Source: Patella vulgata (taxonomy: Eukaryota > Mollusca > Gastropoda > Patellidae). Taken from it: 64,000 bases of DNA. Position 1 is the stretch's first letter. Each line of letters begins with the position of its first letter. The translations under genes were made by a program, and so were the position numbers. The stretch is taken from contig NC_065881.2 in the NCBI RefSeq assembly GCF_932274485.2, positions 62,001 through 126,000 of the forward strand, given 5' to 3'. The notes below the pieces were generated by a model. That model searched no databases. It was not told the origin of the DNA and worked only from the letters and a program-made list of their open reading frames with translations. Positions 22,121-32,639 of this stretch are shown one piece after another.

Positions 22121-23355
22121 GACTTGGAAAGTTTACTAGTTATTGTTGAATTAGAGTTCAACAAATCTGTCTTTTTTGTCAACCTTTGATAGTGACAACA
22201 GAACATTCTTGAGAGAATAGCTAAAAACTTCTTGTTTTGTGCCACATAGACGAAAAAATTAGCCGAACTGTTGATGATGTCACCAACTGTCCCAAGGGAG
22301 GTAAATGCACGATACGCATTACTGAACTGACCTGAATATCTGTACCGATCATCTATTAATACGAACGCAAAATTAATGGCGCTAGGAAGGACACACACGA
22401 TGAATACACTTACAATAGTCATCAACATCTTGGTTAGAGATCTAAGTTCGGTATCATCATTAGCGTCCCCGGAGCTATGTGTGACGTCCTTCAGCCACTT
22501 CGTCCTTCGTCGCATCTGTAGAATGATAGCCACATACAGAATTAGAACCAATGATACGGGTAACAGACGAAAGATAATGGGGCGCGCTATATAATTGTAT
22601 ACATCAAAAAAATGTTGATTATTCAAGTAGATTTGATTGAGCATCCATTTTGGCATTGTTCTGTTGTACTGGTCATCATAATACCATATAGTTGAAGCAA
22701 GACTAAAATCAACCGCTAAATATCCAACTACTAACACCGTTACTAAGGTCAGAGCATAGTACATTCTTGTAGGTGTCACCCAAAGCTTGACTTTCATTGG
22801 AAAAAATACGGCGATAAACCGTTCACAACAAATAACTAATGATAACAGGCAAGAGAGTCGACCAAATATATATTCAAGAATCAGGGGATGGGTTATCATA
22901 ATGAGGTCGATAATCTTAGCAGTGACGGCGTCAAATTTAGCCACCAGACAAGGCATCTTTCTCAAGAACATAGTGGTGAGAAACAGGGCGTCAATAAGGG
23001 CAAGATAAGCTAGGATAATGTTTGTGGTGTAACGTCTCATATTTCTACCAGATAAAATAATCAAGCTTAATATATTACCAATCAAACCAATCAGTACAAT
23101 AGGTGGAATAATATAACAATCTATTACAGATTTCATCAAATCGGCTACTTGTTTGGTTATTATGGTTAAATCATGTTGGTAATCAGAGGATGGATCTGTA
23201 GAATTCATGGTGTCCGTATAGTACATCGTGGTATTGCTCCAGGACATAGATTTAGTGTAGTTAAGTGTTGCAGGGTATTCGGTTGAGATGTTCATTTCCA
23301 TTCTGTAAGTGTAGTTCAATGAAATAGCGGATACAGTCGGAACATTCAATGTCAT
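22087..23355 (-). CDS. Class A (rhodopsin-like) G protein-coupled receptor, peptide-receptor type
   Basis: A complete 422-residue intronless coding region. The N-terminus (1-78) is extracellular with five N-glycosylation sequons (N14, N22, N32, N41, N51). Seven hydrophobic segments lie at about 79-102, 111-131, 150-181, 200-222, 257-280, 307-334 and 350-374. Signature residues: GNILSL in TM1, LALIDALF in TM2, CERFIAV at the end of TM3 (DRY variant), CVLP in TM6 (CWxP variant) and NSSANFFVYV in TM7 (NPxxY variant). The pattern resembles invertebrate FMRFamide-type and other orphan peptide receptors; the ligand cannot be read. The second extracellular loop (about 223-256) has no cysteine, so the usual TM3-loop disulfide seems absent. 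A splice acceptor (TTTCTTTTCAG) ends four bases before the ATG, implying a 5' UTR intron. A reverse-strand AATAAA signal lies near 21909. Signalling at the plasma membrane through G proteins is inferred from the family. Confidence 0.93.
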   Translation of the reverse strand: MTLNVPTVSAISLNYTYRMEMNISTEYPATLNYTKSMSWSNTTMYYTDTMNSTDPSSDYQHDLTIITKQVADLMKSVIDCYIIPPIVLIGLIGNILSLIILSGRNMRRYTTNIILAYLALIDALFLTTMFLRKMPCLVAKFDAVTAKIIDLIMITHPLILEYIFGRLSCLLSLVICCERFIAVFFPMKVKLWVTPTRMYYALTLVTVLVVGYLAVDFSLASTIWYYDDQYNRTMPKWMLNQIYLNNQHFFDVYNYIARPIIFRLLPVSLVLILYVAIILQMRRRTKWLKDVTHSSGDANDDTELRSLTKMLMTIVSVFIVCVLPSAINFAFVLIDDRYRYSGQFSNAYRAFTSLGTVGDIINSSANFFVYVAQNKKFLAILSRMFCCHYQRLTKKTDLLNSNSTITSKLSKSISPSLDQDTV

Positions 23356-23361
23356 GGTTCT

Positions 23362-23420
23362 GAAAAGAAATGAAATAAAATGGGGTTTAACGGCCTACTG
23401 TTCTGCTACGACTGTCAGGA
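23362..23420 (-). repeat. SINE family A tail fragment in the GPCR 5' intron
   Basis: GAAATGAAATAAAATGGGGT then TTAACGGCCTACTGTTCTGC, the reverse complement of the family A end. It begins about 15 bases from the acceptor of the 5' UTR intron. Confidence 0.7.
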
Positions 23421-23887
23421 TTCTGGATAACCTCTAATATAAAATATTAAAAAATAACCATAAAGAACAAACCTATTTAAAATAACATTTTAACAAAGAG
23501 AAAGTCGGTATTGCTACCCACTGATCTATACCGACGATTTTGTTAGCCCAATGCTTATGAAGAAGGTGTGTTATACTAGACTGTAAAGGGGCTGAAGTTT
23601 GAAACCAACTATTCATCAAAGTATTTGATTGTCACGGGGTCACAAAAAGCGAGAAAATAGAAAATGTTATCGCAGTACCAAGATGTGATTAATTCATTTC
23701 ATTACACTTTCGTTTAAATTGATTACCACATGATCGTTTAAATTGATTACCACATGATCAGGAATGCCAGACGATTGTAGACTAGGTACAGCAACTCTAA
23801 GTAATCGCCCGTCAACAGATGGCACCGACATAGTCCCTACGTTTGGTACACACACTACAGATCGCTAATGGATAAGCTGGGATTTTA

Positions 23888-24125
23888 TGGCGGAGACTCG
23901 GGTTCAAAATGCGATCTGCAGTAGAAAGTAGAAAATCAAAAGCAAAAGAGAAAATTCTTATCCAAAAGGACATTGTCATGGGGGAAACGTGTAGCTGTTG
24001 TTCTTTTCAACTCAAAACGTCCACCTTCAACAAAAGAAATTCTATTCTCAACAATAGATTTTCTACTTTAAAATATCTAATTTTGACATTCGACTTTCAA
24101 CTTCAGATTTTCTACTCGAACGTTT
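23888..24125 (+). repeat. Dispersed repeat D
   Basis: TTCAAAATGCGATCTGCAGT, AAATCAAAAGCAAAAGAGAA and ATCCAAAAGGACATT recur inverted at 32640-32830. Unknown family; no coding signal. Confidence 0.7.
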
Positions 24126-24215
24126 GCATATCATTTAAATACAGTTATTTTCAAGAAAAATAAACGATCCCAGAAAGATAGCTCTTGACTACACGTCCGC
24201 TTTCAAGGAAATAAC

Positions 24216-24512
24216 ACGATTGTATGATGCAACCTGGGTTAGGGACAGCGGCGCTACGGTCTACTCTTATATCGAATTCCAATTGCCAAGGGACCTTTTA
24301 CGTGCACGCCAATGTGTACACGAGACTCCGGTTTTTCGTCCCATCCGAACGACTGGACAGCTGTCCTTGTCAGGCCCTCCGTCCTGCATCACTGACAAGG
24401 GGAAATCACGCCGGAAAATCGGGATGAACTTTCTCGGCCAATGCAGAGATCGAACACCCAACCTCCAAGCTAGCGAGCCAGCGTCTTACCCACTTAGCTA
24501 TCGTGATCAAGT
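24216..24512 (-). repeat. SINE family A with tRNA-like head
   Basis: On the minus strand the head reads ATAGCTAAGTGGGTAAGACG, then GGTTGGGTGTTCGATC (A and B boxes). TTGGCCGAGAAAGTTCATCC, AGTCGTTCGGATGGGACG and TTGGCGTGCACGTAAAAG follow. The 3' tail is missing. Confidence 0.88.
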
Positions 24513-25114
24513 GGTGGGTTTGTTCGTGCTACAATAGGTAAGCTAATATTTTCATTTATCAATAGGATAAAATATATAGAAACTCCAAATTTATGACAGA
24601 CAGGGAATTCTTTTAAATTATTTGTCAATGATTTTAAATGGAGTACATGTGTGAAATTTGTATCTTCTTTCGATTCTCGAATCTTTTTTTTGTATCATAA
24701 ACATATAAATACTTTAAATATACGTTTATCCCCAAGGGATCCCAGTTCCTTTCGATATTGGCATTTATCGGATTGAAACTTCATGGATTATGGCCCCTGG
24801 TTTACGAAAAATCAAGTTTGTAGCTTGTGAACACTCTAGAGGTCACAATTTTGATCTGATTTTGTTGAAACTTGCAAGGCATGTTTATAACCCAAAGATC
24901 TTGGTGTCGTCCACTATTCACCTAACCCAACCCTAGATCGTAACTTCCTGAATTATGTCCCCTGTGGTCCTTCTGTAGGTCACAATTATTATCCGATGTA
25001 AAAAAAACTGCTCGAATAGATCACCGTTACGTTGAGTTCGAATTTGTGAAAATCGGACGAAAATTGCCAGACAAAATGGTCGCCCCTCTAAGCAAGTAGT
25101 GTAGACATCTGGTA

Positions 25115-26634
25115 TACTATTCAAAAAAAGTAGGGGATATTTGATTTTTAAGTGTTATTAAAGTCACCTAATGAAACTGACGAAGAAAGAAATGACAAAA
25201 TGAAATGAAGTTCACATTCATCGATTTATTCCAAATGATCGTTAGACTAAGTAAGGCACAGACTGACCATTATAAGGGTAAAATGATACCCGGGGTCAAA
25301 CAGCAAAGTTACCACAGCATCACAACCAAGTCAGTAACGGGTAAATCCTCCTCTGTTTGCCAAACAAGCATTGATCCGACGTGGCATACTCCTAATGAGA
25401 CGTCTAAGGTCATTTTGGTCCAGATTGTCCCATTCCTGTTGCAACGCAGCAGCAAGTTCTTGGACATTGGCAGGACGTTGTTGACGTTGACGTAACCTCT
25501 GTCCAAGCATGTCCCAGACATGCTCGATGGGGGAGAGGTCGGGACTCAGTGCTGGCCAAGGTAATGTGGTGATGTTCTGTTGTTGGAGGTAACCTGTAAC
25601 GATCCTGGCCCTGTGACATCTTGCGTTGTCATCCTGGAAGATGAAACGGCGGCCATGACGTCGTGCGAACGGCACAACATGGACTGTCCCGGTAGTACTG
25701 GCCTGTAACACGCCCTGCAACAACATGTAAAGCCGTTCTTTCAGCAACAGTGATGCCTCCCCACACCATAACAGAACCACCCCCAAATCGATCATGTCTG
25801 ATGACGTTAACGTCTTGGAAGCGCTCGTTTCGACGACGCCACACCCTCCTACGTCTGTCCAAAAAATCAACAGTGAACCTTGACTCATCTGAAAACATCA
25901 CATTGCTCCAGCGTCGATTATCCCAGTGTTGACGATCCCTACACCAACGACGTCTTGCCTGAATGTGATGATCTCTCAAACAAGGGATCACGCGAGGACG
26001 TCGGACGCGAAGGTGACCCCTATGCAGTCGATTCCGAATCGTCTGGCCACTCACTCTCACACCAGTGTCTGTTTGAAGACGAGCGCTGATCTGATTTGCT
26101 GTGATGACACGATTTCTCAAGGCCAAGGTACGGATAAATCGATCCTGGGCTTGAGTTGTCGCCCTTGGTCGACCTGAGCGTGGTCTGTCCTATACAGATT
26201 GTGTATCACGGTATCTGGACCATAGCCTGCTTATGACAGACTGAGAAACATTCATCGTCCGCGCCACAACCGCCTGTGTTGTGCCGATCTGTAGCATGCC
26301 AAGGGCACGTAACCTTTCATTTTGGGTAAGCCGACGCATATCAAAATTTGTTTTCTGGTCACTAAAACAATTAAACTGATGTTTCCACCCTGGAATTCAA
26401 TGCCACAATGACTGTAACATTCAAAGTCAGAGTCGTGCAAATCTTGGGTTGGACCCCCATGATGATCCCAAGCATCACCTGCATTCCATGCGGTAGCTAT
26501 TGGTGCGTTTGGGCGTCACAGGTAACTGGAAATGTTTCTTCTGTTAGGTTCTATAGTGACTTTTTTCGTAGTCATTTGCATATTTTAGTATTATGCCCCC
26601 AAAATCAAATATCCCCTACTTTTTTTGAATAGTA
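25115..26634 (-). mobile_element. Tc1-like DNA transposon, 1520 bp, nearly intact
   Basis: Perfect 30-bp terminal inverted repeats start TACTATTCAAAAAAAG and end with the reverse complement. TA is duplicated on both sides (25113-25114 and 26635-26636). Removing the element restores the host repeat unit CTGGTATATCAAGG exactly. The transposase is encoded on the minus strand and fills most of the interior. Confidence 0.93.
25331..26339 (-). pseudogene. Tc1-like DD34E transposase, two lesions
   Basis: An ATG at 26339 opens MRRLTQNERLRALGMLQIG, a helix-turn-helix DNA-binding start, with a second HTH (QISARLQTDTGVRVS) and the DRPRSGRPR linker between. The catalytic triad is present: MFSDESRF, FQDDNARCHRAR and SPIEHVWD, with 34 residues between the second D and the E. 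At about 336 codons it has the usual Tc1 length. Two lesions are visible: an in-frame TAG at 26192-26190, and a small frameshift near 25680 between QYYRD and HVVPFARRHGR. The perfect TIRs and only two lesions point to a recent insertion. It is now non-coding but possibly mobilisable in trans. Confidence 0.92.
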
Positions 26635-27504
26635 TATATCAAGGTTGTGGACCCTCTAGAGGTCACATTTTTGATGCGATTTTGATGAAACTCGAAATGC
26701 ATGTTTATAACCCAAAGATCTTGGTTGCTTTCGATATTTGTGCATATCTGTCATGGGAGCTTCCTAAATTATGGCCCCTGATTGTACGAAAAATCGTGGT
26801 TTTAGCTTGAGGTCCCTCTAGTGGTCACAATTATCATCTGAAAATCGTGAAAATCGGAACAAAACTTTTGGCCGTCCCTCGTATGCAAATGTGTAAACAT
26901 CTGGTATATCAAGGTTTTGGACACCCTAGAGGTCGATATTGGCACATATCGGACTATATCTTCCTGGATTATGTCCCCTGATTGTACAAAAAATCACATT
27001 CGATATTTGCGCATATCTGATCGTAACTTCCTGAATTATAGGCCTTGATTGTGCAAAATTTAGAAGTCACAATTTTTTTTCCGATCTAAAAGATAAAGTG
27101 TCAATATATGACCGTAACACATTAAGATCTTTGTTCCTTTTTATAATCGCGCATATCCGAACGTTACTTCCTGGATTATGGCCCATGATTGTCACATTTT
27201 TTTTTTCGATTTTAAAAACCGTTTAAACATGTTACCATATCACCATAATGAAGGTTGAATTCGCATTTCAGAAAAATTGAAATGAGTTCGCCCAACAAAA
27301 TGGCCGCTTTTTGTATGCAAATTGTGTAAAAGTTTGTAATCTGAAGGTTGTAGACCCTCTAGAGTCACAATTTTTATCCGATGTTGATGAAACTTGAAAT
27401 ACATGTTTATAGCCCACAGATCTTGGTTCATTTCGATATTCGCGCATATCGGACCATGCTGTGGCCATACCATGTCTCTGGACCCATTGAAGTCGGGTTT
27501 GACG

Positions 27505-28145
27505 GTGTCCGCCTATTTCAAAACAACTGCTCTAACGGGACATCTGGGTCGTAATACGATTTCACGTAGGCGTCTATGGATTGTCTGGTCTGTGATCCTA
27601 CGCCGTCGAGGAATTGCTGCTGCAGTACAGGTCGCTGTTGTGAACCGTTTCCACAAATAACGTAACCGGATGAGTGGTGTCACTCAAGTTTGGCATGAGC
27701 TTGGGCGGTGACGTTTTGATCTTCACTGTCGGTGCCTATCCCGAAGGCGAGAATTGGTACTCTGGGAAACATTCAGCAGCCTTGCTACATCTGTCTGGTA
27801 TTCACCTGCTTGTAACCAACCTACAGCGTTGTTGCGTTCGTCTTCGTTCAGATGTGGCATCACTTGGCTCGTTGAGTGTTTACATGTGCAACTGATTTTG
27901 AAACCGAGAATCCCTTGGTTTTCAAGGCCTTAGATTTGGGTTTCATACGAGTGCAATCAAGCGAAAACAAATTTCGGCAAAAAGTATGACCAGTCACAAT
28001 TAGTGACCGAAAATTTAAAACAATGAATTTATTTTATCCTTACATAATGACATATAAAAGAATTAAGATTTATGGAAACAACGATCCCGTTCAAATAAAA
28101 ATATTGGTGAAAAATGAGCTGTGCGTTTCTTTTTTTGAAGAGTAT
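27505..28145 (-). pseudogene. Second Tc1-like element, 5' half only
   Basis: On the minus strand MPHLNEDERNNAVGWLQAG, DVARLLNVSQS and RRRRITDQTIHRRLRE follow the N-terminal DNA-binding half of a Tc1 transposase, with stops and frame changes. The outer end resembles a Tc1 terminus (ACTCTTCAAAAAAAGAAACG, reading inward from about 28145). The catalytic half and the other terminus are missing; the break lies near 27500, beside the tandem repeat array. It is distinct from the 25-26 kb element. Confidence 0.75.
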
Positions 28146-28149
28146 ATTA

Positions 28150-28580
28150 TATATTTTAATATTAGTAGACCTGATATTACATATTAAATGTATTATTAAC
28201 AGTTATGAATAAATGATTATATGATCGTATATCACCTTTTTAATAGGACTAAGCCATTAAATTATGAGATTATTAATTACTCAATTTTATTTCAACTTAT
28301 CATTAGAAAAGTAATTCTTTTGCATAAAAGTAGATCTTGTGGGCCAAATAGCTAATTGGGAACAGTAATTTAGGTCACAGGCAACATCAAAGAACAAATA
28401 ACACTAAAAAACATATTATTATTTTACAGGCACATAGGAAATATTGAATCGTTTCACATTTTTCATTAATGTATGCCAGTAAAAGAAAAAGTAACAGGAA
28501 ATTTCGGACACTACAGACCCCCACCCACGGATTCCCTGCAAGTGTCTGAAAATTATGACCCAAAGTAAGTAACATGTTAA
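28150..28580. other. AT-rich stretch, no gene seen
   Basis: No convincing exon or repeat could be identified. Confidence 0.5.
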
Positions 28581-28690
28581 CCAGGAGGGGGTGAGTGGCC
28601 GAATGGTTAGTACATGCGCGCTATATCGTAAGGTCTGTCATTGAGTCAACTGGGTGGGTTTCGATTCGCCGGTTGTACGTGACAAGGGTT
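28580..28690 (+). repeat. SINE family B head, joined to TTAGGG-like tract
   Basis: GAGTGGCCGAATGGTTAGTA, AAGGTCTGTCATTGAGTCAA and GGTTGTACGTGACAAGG are the tRNA-like head and first part of family B. The SINE then breaks off directly into GGGTTAGGG-type repeats. Confidence 0.82.
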
Positions 28691-28724
28691 AGGGTTGGGT
28701 TAGGTTACGGTTAGGGCTCATGTT
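28684..28724 (+). repeat. Short TTAGGG-like tract
   Basis: GGGTTAGGGTTGGGTTAGG then TTACGGTTAGGG. It lies between the SINE head and the second PLE copy. Confidence 0.8.
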
Positions 28725-29074
28725 GCGTCATTCTAAATCGAAATGACTATATACTTGAAGCTGAAAGGTAACTTTGTAAAGACAAGTAGTACAAGAAATT
28801 TCCCGGTTTTTATCGAAACCGGTTTAATGATCAACCGCATTTTAGACAAATTGGTCACCAATGTGTTCATTAGTCCCAAACAATTTGACTACCTTTCCGC
28901 GAAGCCTAACTGCCACTCAATACATTTTTACACTCTCCCGAAAATCCCCCAAAATCCCCAAACGAAGTGGTTTGTTCCGAACAGAATACCGAAAGGACTG
29001 CCCATAGTGTCGGACTGTTCGAGCGAGTGTCACAATGTCTCTGAAGAATACCAACCATTTTATTGAAGAAATTA

Positions 29075-29325
29075 ATAGTAAGTGCAGGGGGACTGTACCA
29101 GACATAATTTACACCAAAACAAATATACGGACATGACATATTACGCAGAAATCACAGTTCAAATAAAATGAATGGATCCGGTGGCTAGCCAATAGCGTTC
29201 CCTGCGCTGTACAGTTCCGGGTCTGTAGTGACACAGATTTCACTCAAATTTGAAAACAATCAGGAATACAACCCAAAAAAAAACATTGTGTAATATCAAC
29301 ATGAGTCATGGTCTGCTAAATGTTC
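29075..29325 (+). repeat. ~250-bp dispersed repeat E, inserted in the PLE
   Basis: ACATAATTTACACCAAAACA, GCGCTGTACAGTTCCGGG, TTTCACTCAAATTTGAAAAC and AATCAGGAATACAACCCA recur in the same order at 50645-50895. No coding signal. Confidence 0.8.
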
Positions 29326-29864
29326 CATCAAATGCGTTATTAATGTCACTCGGTGTAAAGAGTATATACAGAAATATTGATACATAACTGGCCTTAACGC
29401 TGTTATGAGGACCTTTTTGAGAAATCCTGTCAAATCTCGTCCGGATAGAGAAATATTAGAACTATTAGAAATCTGCCTCACACACAATGACTTCATTTTT
29501 AATGAACAAACATATCTTCTAACGACTGATGGCAGAATGGGAAAGAGAACTCTTACCCCTCTGTCCCCATCTTTTTATCGACGATTTTTAGATGACATTT
29601 TTATAGTCTGGCCTTAATATTTAGAGCAATTCTGACAGAATTTAGACAATCTGAATGACACGGGAAAATTAGATATAAGGGGTTTTTTTTCAAAGAAACT
29701 GACACCCACCAACTTTTATTCAAATCGTCCTTTCACCCGAAACATACCTTTTCGAACATTATTAAATCCCAGATTCTCCGCTTCCATCGAATTTGTACGC
29801 GCAATACTGATTTTGAACACGCGGTTAATATCGTCTTCGACAAACGCCGAGAACGGGGATACTC

Positions 29865-31203
29865 CGGCAATATTATATACCGGAAAACACAGGAAAACAC
29901 CGGAAAACAACCGAAAAACAACCGGAAAACACGATTTTAATACTGAATACCGGAAAAACACTAAAAAATACCGGAAAACATCCTAAATACCGGAAAACAC
30001 CCTCAATAGGTAACCCGGAGCCTGGTCCTCTGTGTGCGGTTTTGGACCAAGTGAGCGCCGATGAAGGAAGGTCAAGGTCATTACGATGTTCGTTTAACAA
30101 ATAGCCCCCCACCCCACCCCCCACATCCCAAAAATTCTGATTTTTTTTTCTCCAAAATTTTTTTGCCGAAAAGAAATTTCTGTCACAAAAATAAAATTGG
30201 AATTTTTCCGAAAAATTGGTTTTACAAAAAAAACATTCTGTAGAAAATAATTTTACAGAGAAAGATACTGGAAAAAATTTTTGAGAGAAATTTGGGAGAA
30301 GAAATTGTTAAAAAAAAATCTGAAAAGAAATTTTTCTTTGACCGTGGGCGATCGCTCGCTTGTATGTTAATGAACTTATTTCATCAGCGCTCACCTGGTA
30401 CAAAACCACACACAGGGACCAAACTCCGGGTTACTAAATAGCTACCGGAAAACTTAAAAGATAAACGGTGCCCGAGATTTTTTTAGAGAGCGCGCCGCGC
30501 CGCTCCGGGAGGGATCATCGTCAGGGTGGGGCGGGGGTGGAATTGTCCAGTCACGTGACGAACCTAGATCTTCCGTTCCTCAACCCATATTATTTCCACA
30601 GTCATTGTCATTAATCACAAATTACGGGATGATATCCGAAAATGCAGGTTTACTTTGAAAAAGTGCAAATGATACTTTTCCATCTACAATCTTCAGATTA
30701 AAGGATGCAAGTTCTTACACAGTGCAGCATAATTTGTGCAACAGAAGACATCTCGAATATCGATTGTCTGAAAAAACATTTTCTCGGGGACATTTTTTTC
30801 CGAATACGCATTCGGTGTAAGTCTTCAGCCACCAGGTAGTGGTTAACATAGTAATGTTTGATTACGATAGTAGTACATAAAACAAATTGGTTTCCTGAGG
30901 TAACAAAATTTTGGAGAAAAAAAATCGGAAATTTGGGGGGGGGGGGCTATTTGTAAAACGAACATCGTAATGACCTTGACCTTCCTTCATCGGCGATCAC
31001 TTCCTTCAAAACCGCACACAGAGGACCAGGCTCCGGGTTACCTATTTAGGGTGTTTTCCGGTATTTAGGATGTTTTCCGGTATTTAGTGTTTTTCCGGTG
31101 TTTTCCGGTATTGACTATAAAATGATGTTATCCGGTTGTTTTCAGGTGTTTTCCAGTTGTTTTCAGGTGTTTTCAGGTGTTTTCAGGTATATAGTATGGC
31201 CCG
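29865..31203. mobile_element. 1.34-kb long-TIR element inserted in the PLE
   Basis: Long terminal inverted repeats, each about 240-260 bp, start CGGCAATATTATATACCGG and end with CCTGAAAACA-type sequence in reverse. Subterminal CCGGAAAACA motifs recur on both sides, and the inner arms share CCTGGTCCTCTGTGTGCGG and GGTCAAGGTCATTACGATG. It is flanked by an 8-bp target duplication, GGATACTC/GGCTACTC (one mismatch). Inside lie purine-rich low complexity, a third partial inverted copy near 30360-30450 and no open frame. Non-autonomous; the 8-bp duplication suggests hAT-like or P-like, without proof. Confidence 0.8.
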
Positions 31204-31944
31204 GGCTACTCGAAGCGGTTCTTAAGAACAATCAAAAGGATATTAAAACTAACAATATAATTCCTGTTCTTCATCTTCAACAATTTGGTGCTATGCCGTA
31301 CATAAGCATGCGATGCAGCATATGCAGATACCTCAAACATACCAATTCTTTTGAAAATCTAATTATCAATGAGAGGCTAACGTGAAACCTCTAATTTAAT
31401 ATACCTAATTTCTTGCACACTTTGTCACAAACTGTATGTCGGGGAAACGCAGAATTCTTTGAGGGGCAGATTATAGGGTCACCTAGAGGATATCAGACGA
31501 AATACTGATAAACCCATATCCCTACATTTCAATCAAGCCAATCATTCGATAGCAGATCTCACAATTACTCCTATAGAAAAAATAAAGGAAAGGGATAACA
31601 TGGAAGAAATGAGAAAATTCTGCTTGATAAGAGAGGATCCAATATAACAGTACGGCTTATCACGCCACTAAGATAACCAAACATATCATGGATAACTGAA
31701 GGAAACCTTTCCACGAATCTATGTAATTTAAATTACTCAAAAAACAAAAATCTGAGTGATCTCGCCGACCCCAGTAAGCTACCCGTTCTACGTTAAAATC
31801 CCATGTTTATCGACTCTGCATCTCTAAGCTAGTGTGACAAACCAGACAAGGACGGTTGTTTTCAGCTCACAAGAAGTAATATTACAACCCGAACCCTTAC
31901 CCTGCCGTAGACAGAAAAAAACAACAAACCTTGCCCATAGTTCT

Positions 31945-32000
31945 CACGCCAATCACCCTGAAATGACCTAGTTTGTGTCAAGTGGCCGTTAACCCCCATT

Positions 32001-32031
<31 letters not shown>

Positions 32032-32040
32032 CTCTCTCGT
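31945..32040 (+). repeat. SINE family B tail plus (TCTC)n
   Basis: CCTGAAATGACCTAGTTTGTGT then the TTAACCCCCATT end, running into a CTCTAT/CTCTCT microsatellite. Confidence 0.65.
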
Positions 32041-32105
32041 TAACCAGGAGGTATGGTGTTCGATCACAATGTTGGCCGAGAAAGTTTCCAAGGATTTTGA
32101 GGAGT
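32040..32105 (+). repeat. SINE family A head fragment
   Basis: CAGGAGGTATGGTGTTCGATC followed by TTGGCCGAGAAAGTTTCC corresponds to the B box and the next 25 bases of family A. Confidence 0.55.
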
Positions 32106-32315
32106 GATTTTAGCATGACAAGGAACTATCATAGAAAAGTGGTACTGTGGCTGGATATAGGTCAGTTAGGTTTGTTATTATCTAAATAATATCACAGAAC
32201 ACAACAATACAAATTTCATACTTCCAAATTATTGAGTCATTGACAAATAGCTTACCAGAATTCCCTGTCTGCCCTAATTTTTGTTTTTCTATCTATTTTA
32301 TCCTATTGAAATAGA

Positions 32316-32320
32316 GAGAG

Positions 32321-32352
<32 letters not shown>
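32316..32352. repeat. (GA)n microsatellite
   Basis: GAGA run with one GAGC interruption, directly at the tail of the adjoining SINE. Confidence 0.85.
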
Positions 32353-32620
32353 AATGGGGTTTAACGTCCACCCGACACAAACTAGGTCATCTCGGGACTA
32401 ACATATGGTTCTAATTTTATTTCAATAATTGGCTTGCGCGTTGGGGTCTTTAGCAGTGGGAGGAAACCGGAGGACCCGGAGAAAACCCACGAGGTTGGAC
32501 AGGTGACCCTACTCCTTGTCACGTACAACCGGGGATTCGAAACCACGCCAGTTAACTCAATGACAGGCCTTATGATACAGCACGCACGTGCTTACCATTC
32601 GGCCATCCACACCCCCCCCT
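32351..32620 (-). repeat. SINE family B, full length (best copy)
   Basis: In plus-strand order: GGGGTTTAACGTCCACCCGA, CATCTCGGGACTAACATATG, TTTCAATAATTGGCTTGCGC, GGTCTTTAGCAGTGGGAGG, GGTTGGACAGGTGACCCTAC, CACGTACAACCGGGGATTCG, CTCAATGACAGGCCTTATGA and CATTCGGCCATCC. Read on the minus strand it starts with a tRNA-like A box (GGCCGAATGGTAAG) and B box (GGTTTCGAATCCC), so it is a Pol III SINE of about 265 bp. Confidence 0.92.
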
Positions 32621-32639
32621 CCCCAAATTAGATATTTGA

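Larger units (their letters stand above)
24715..27485 (+). repeat. AT-rich ~330-bp tandem repeat array, split by a Tc1 element
   Basis: Segments 24715-25114 and 26637-27485 carry recurring TGGACCCTCTAGAGGTCAC, CCCAAAGATCTTGGTTCC, TTCGATATT, TTCCTGAATTATGGCCCC and GAAAATCGGA blocks. The unit is degenerate, at about 300-340 bp. The Tc1 insertion at 25115-26634 interrupts one unit at its CTGGTATATCAAGG. Confidence 0.8.
28743..31797 (+). mobile_element. Second Penelope-like element copy, broken, with two nested insertions
   Basis: Segments at 28743-29066, 29325-29864 and 31204-31797 align by eye in order with the PLE at 1012-2716. They show QFDYLSAK, FYTLPKIPQNPQ and PIVSDCSSE; then FLDDIFIV, ETDTHQLLFKSSFHPKHTF; then the knuckle (CSICRYL), LYVGETQNSL and FNQANHSIADLTITPIEKI. 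The copy is clearly broken in several places and not functional. Two gaps are explained by insertions: a 250-bp dispersed repeat and a 1.34-kb long-TIR element. It extends further 5' than the first copy. Relative age: older than both insertions. Confidence 0.9.

Noticed and set aside
24220-24537. Open frame of 105 codons on the plus strand
   Set aside because: It lies wholly within a family A SINE. The same translated stretch (SEPASYPLS) recurs in the copy at 54606-54895.
29405-29617. Separate small genes in 28.7-31.4 kb
   Set aside because: All of these frames are pieces of one broken PLE copy.
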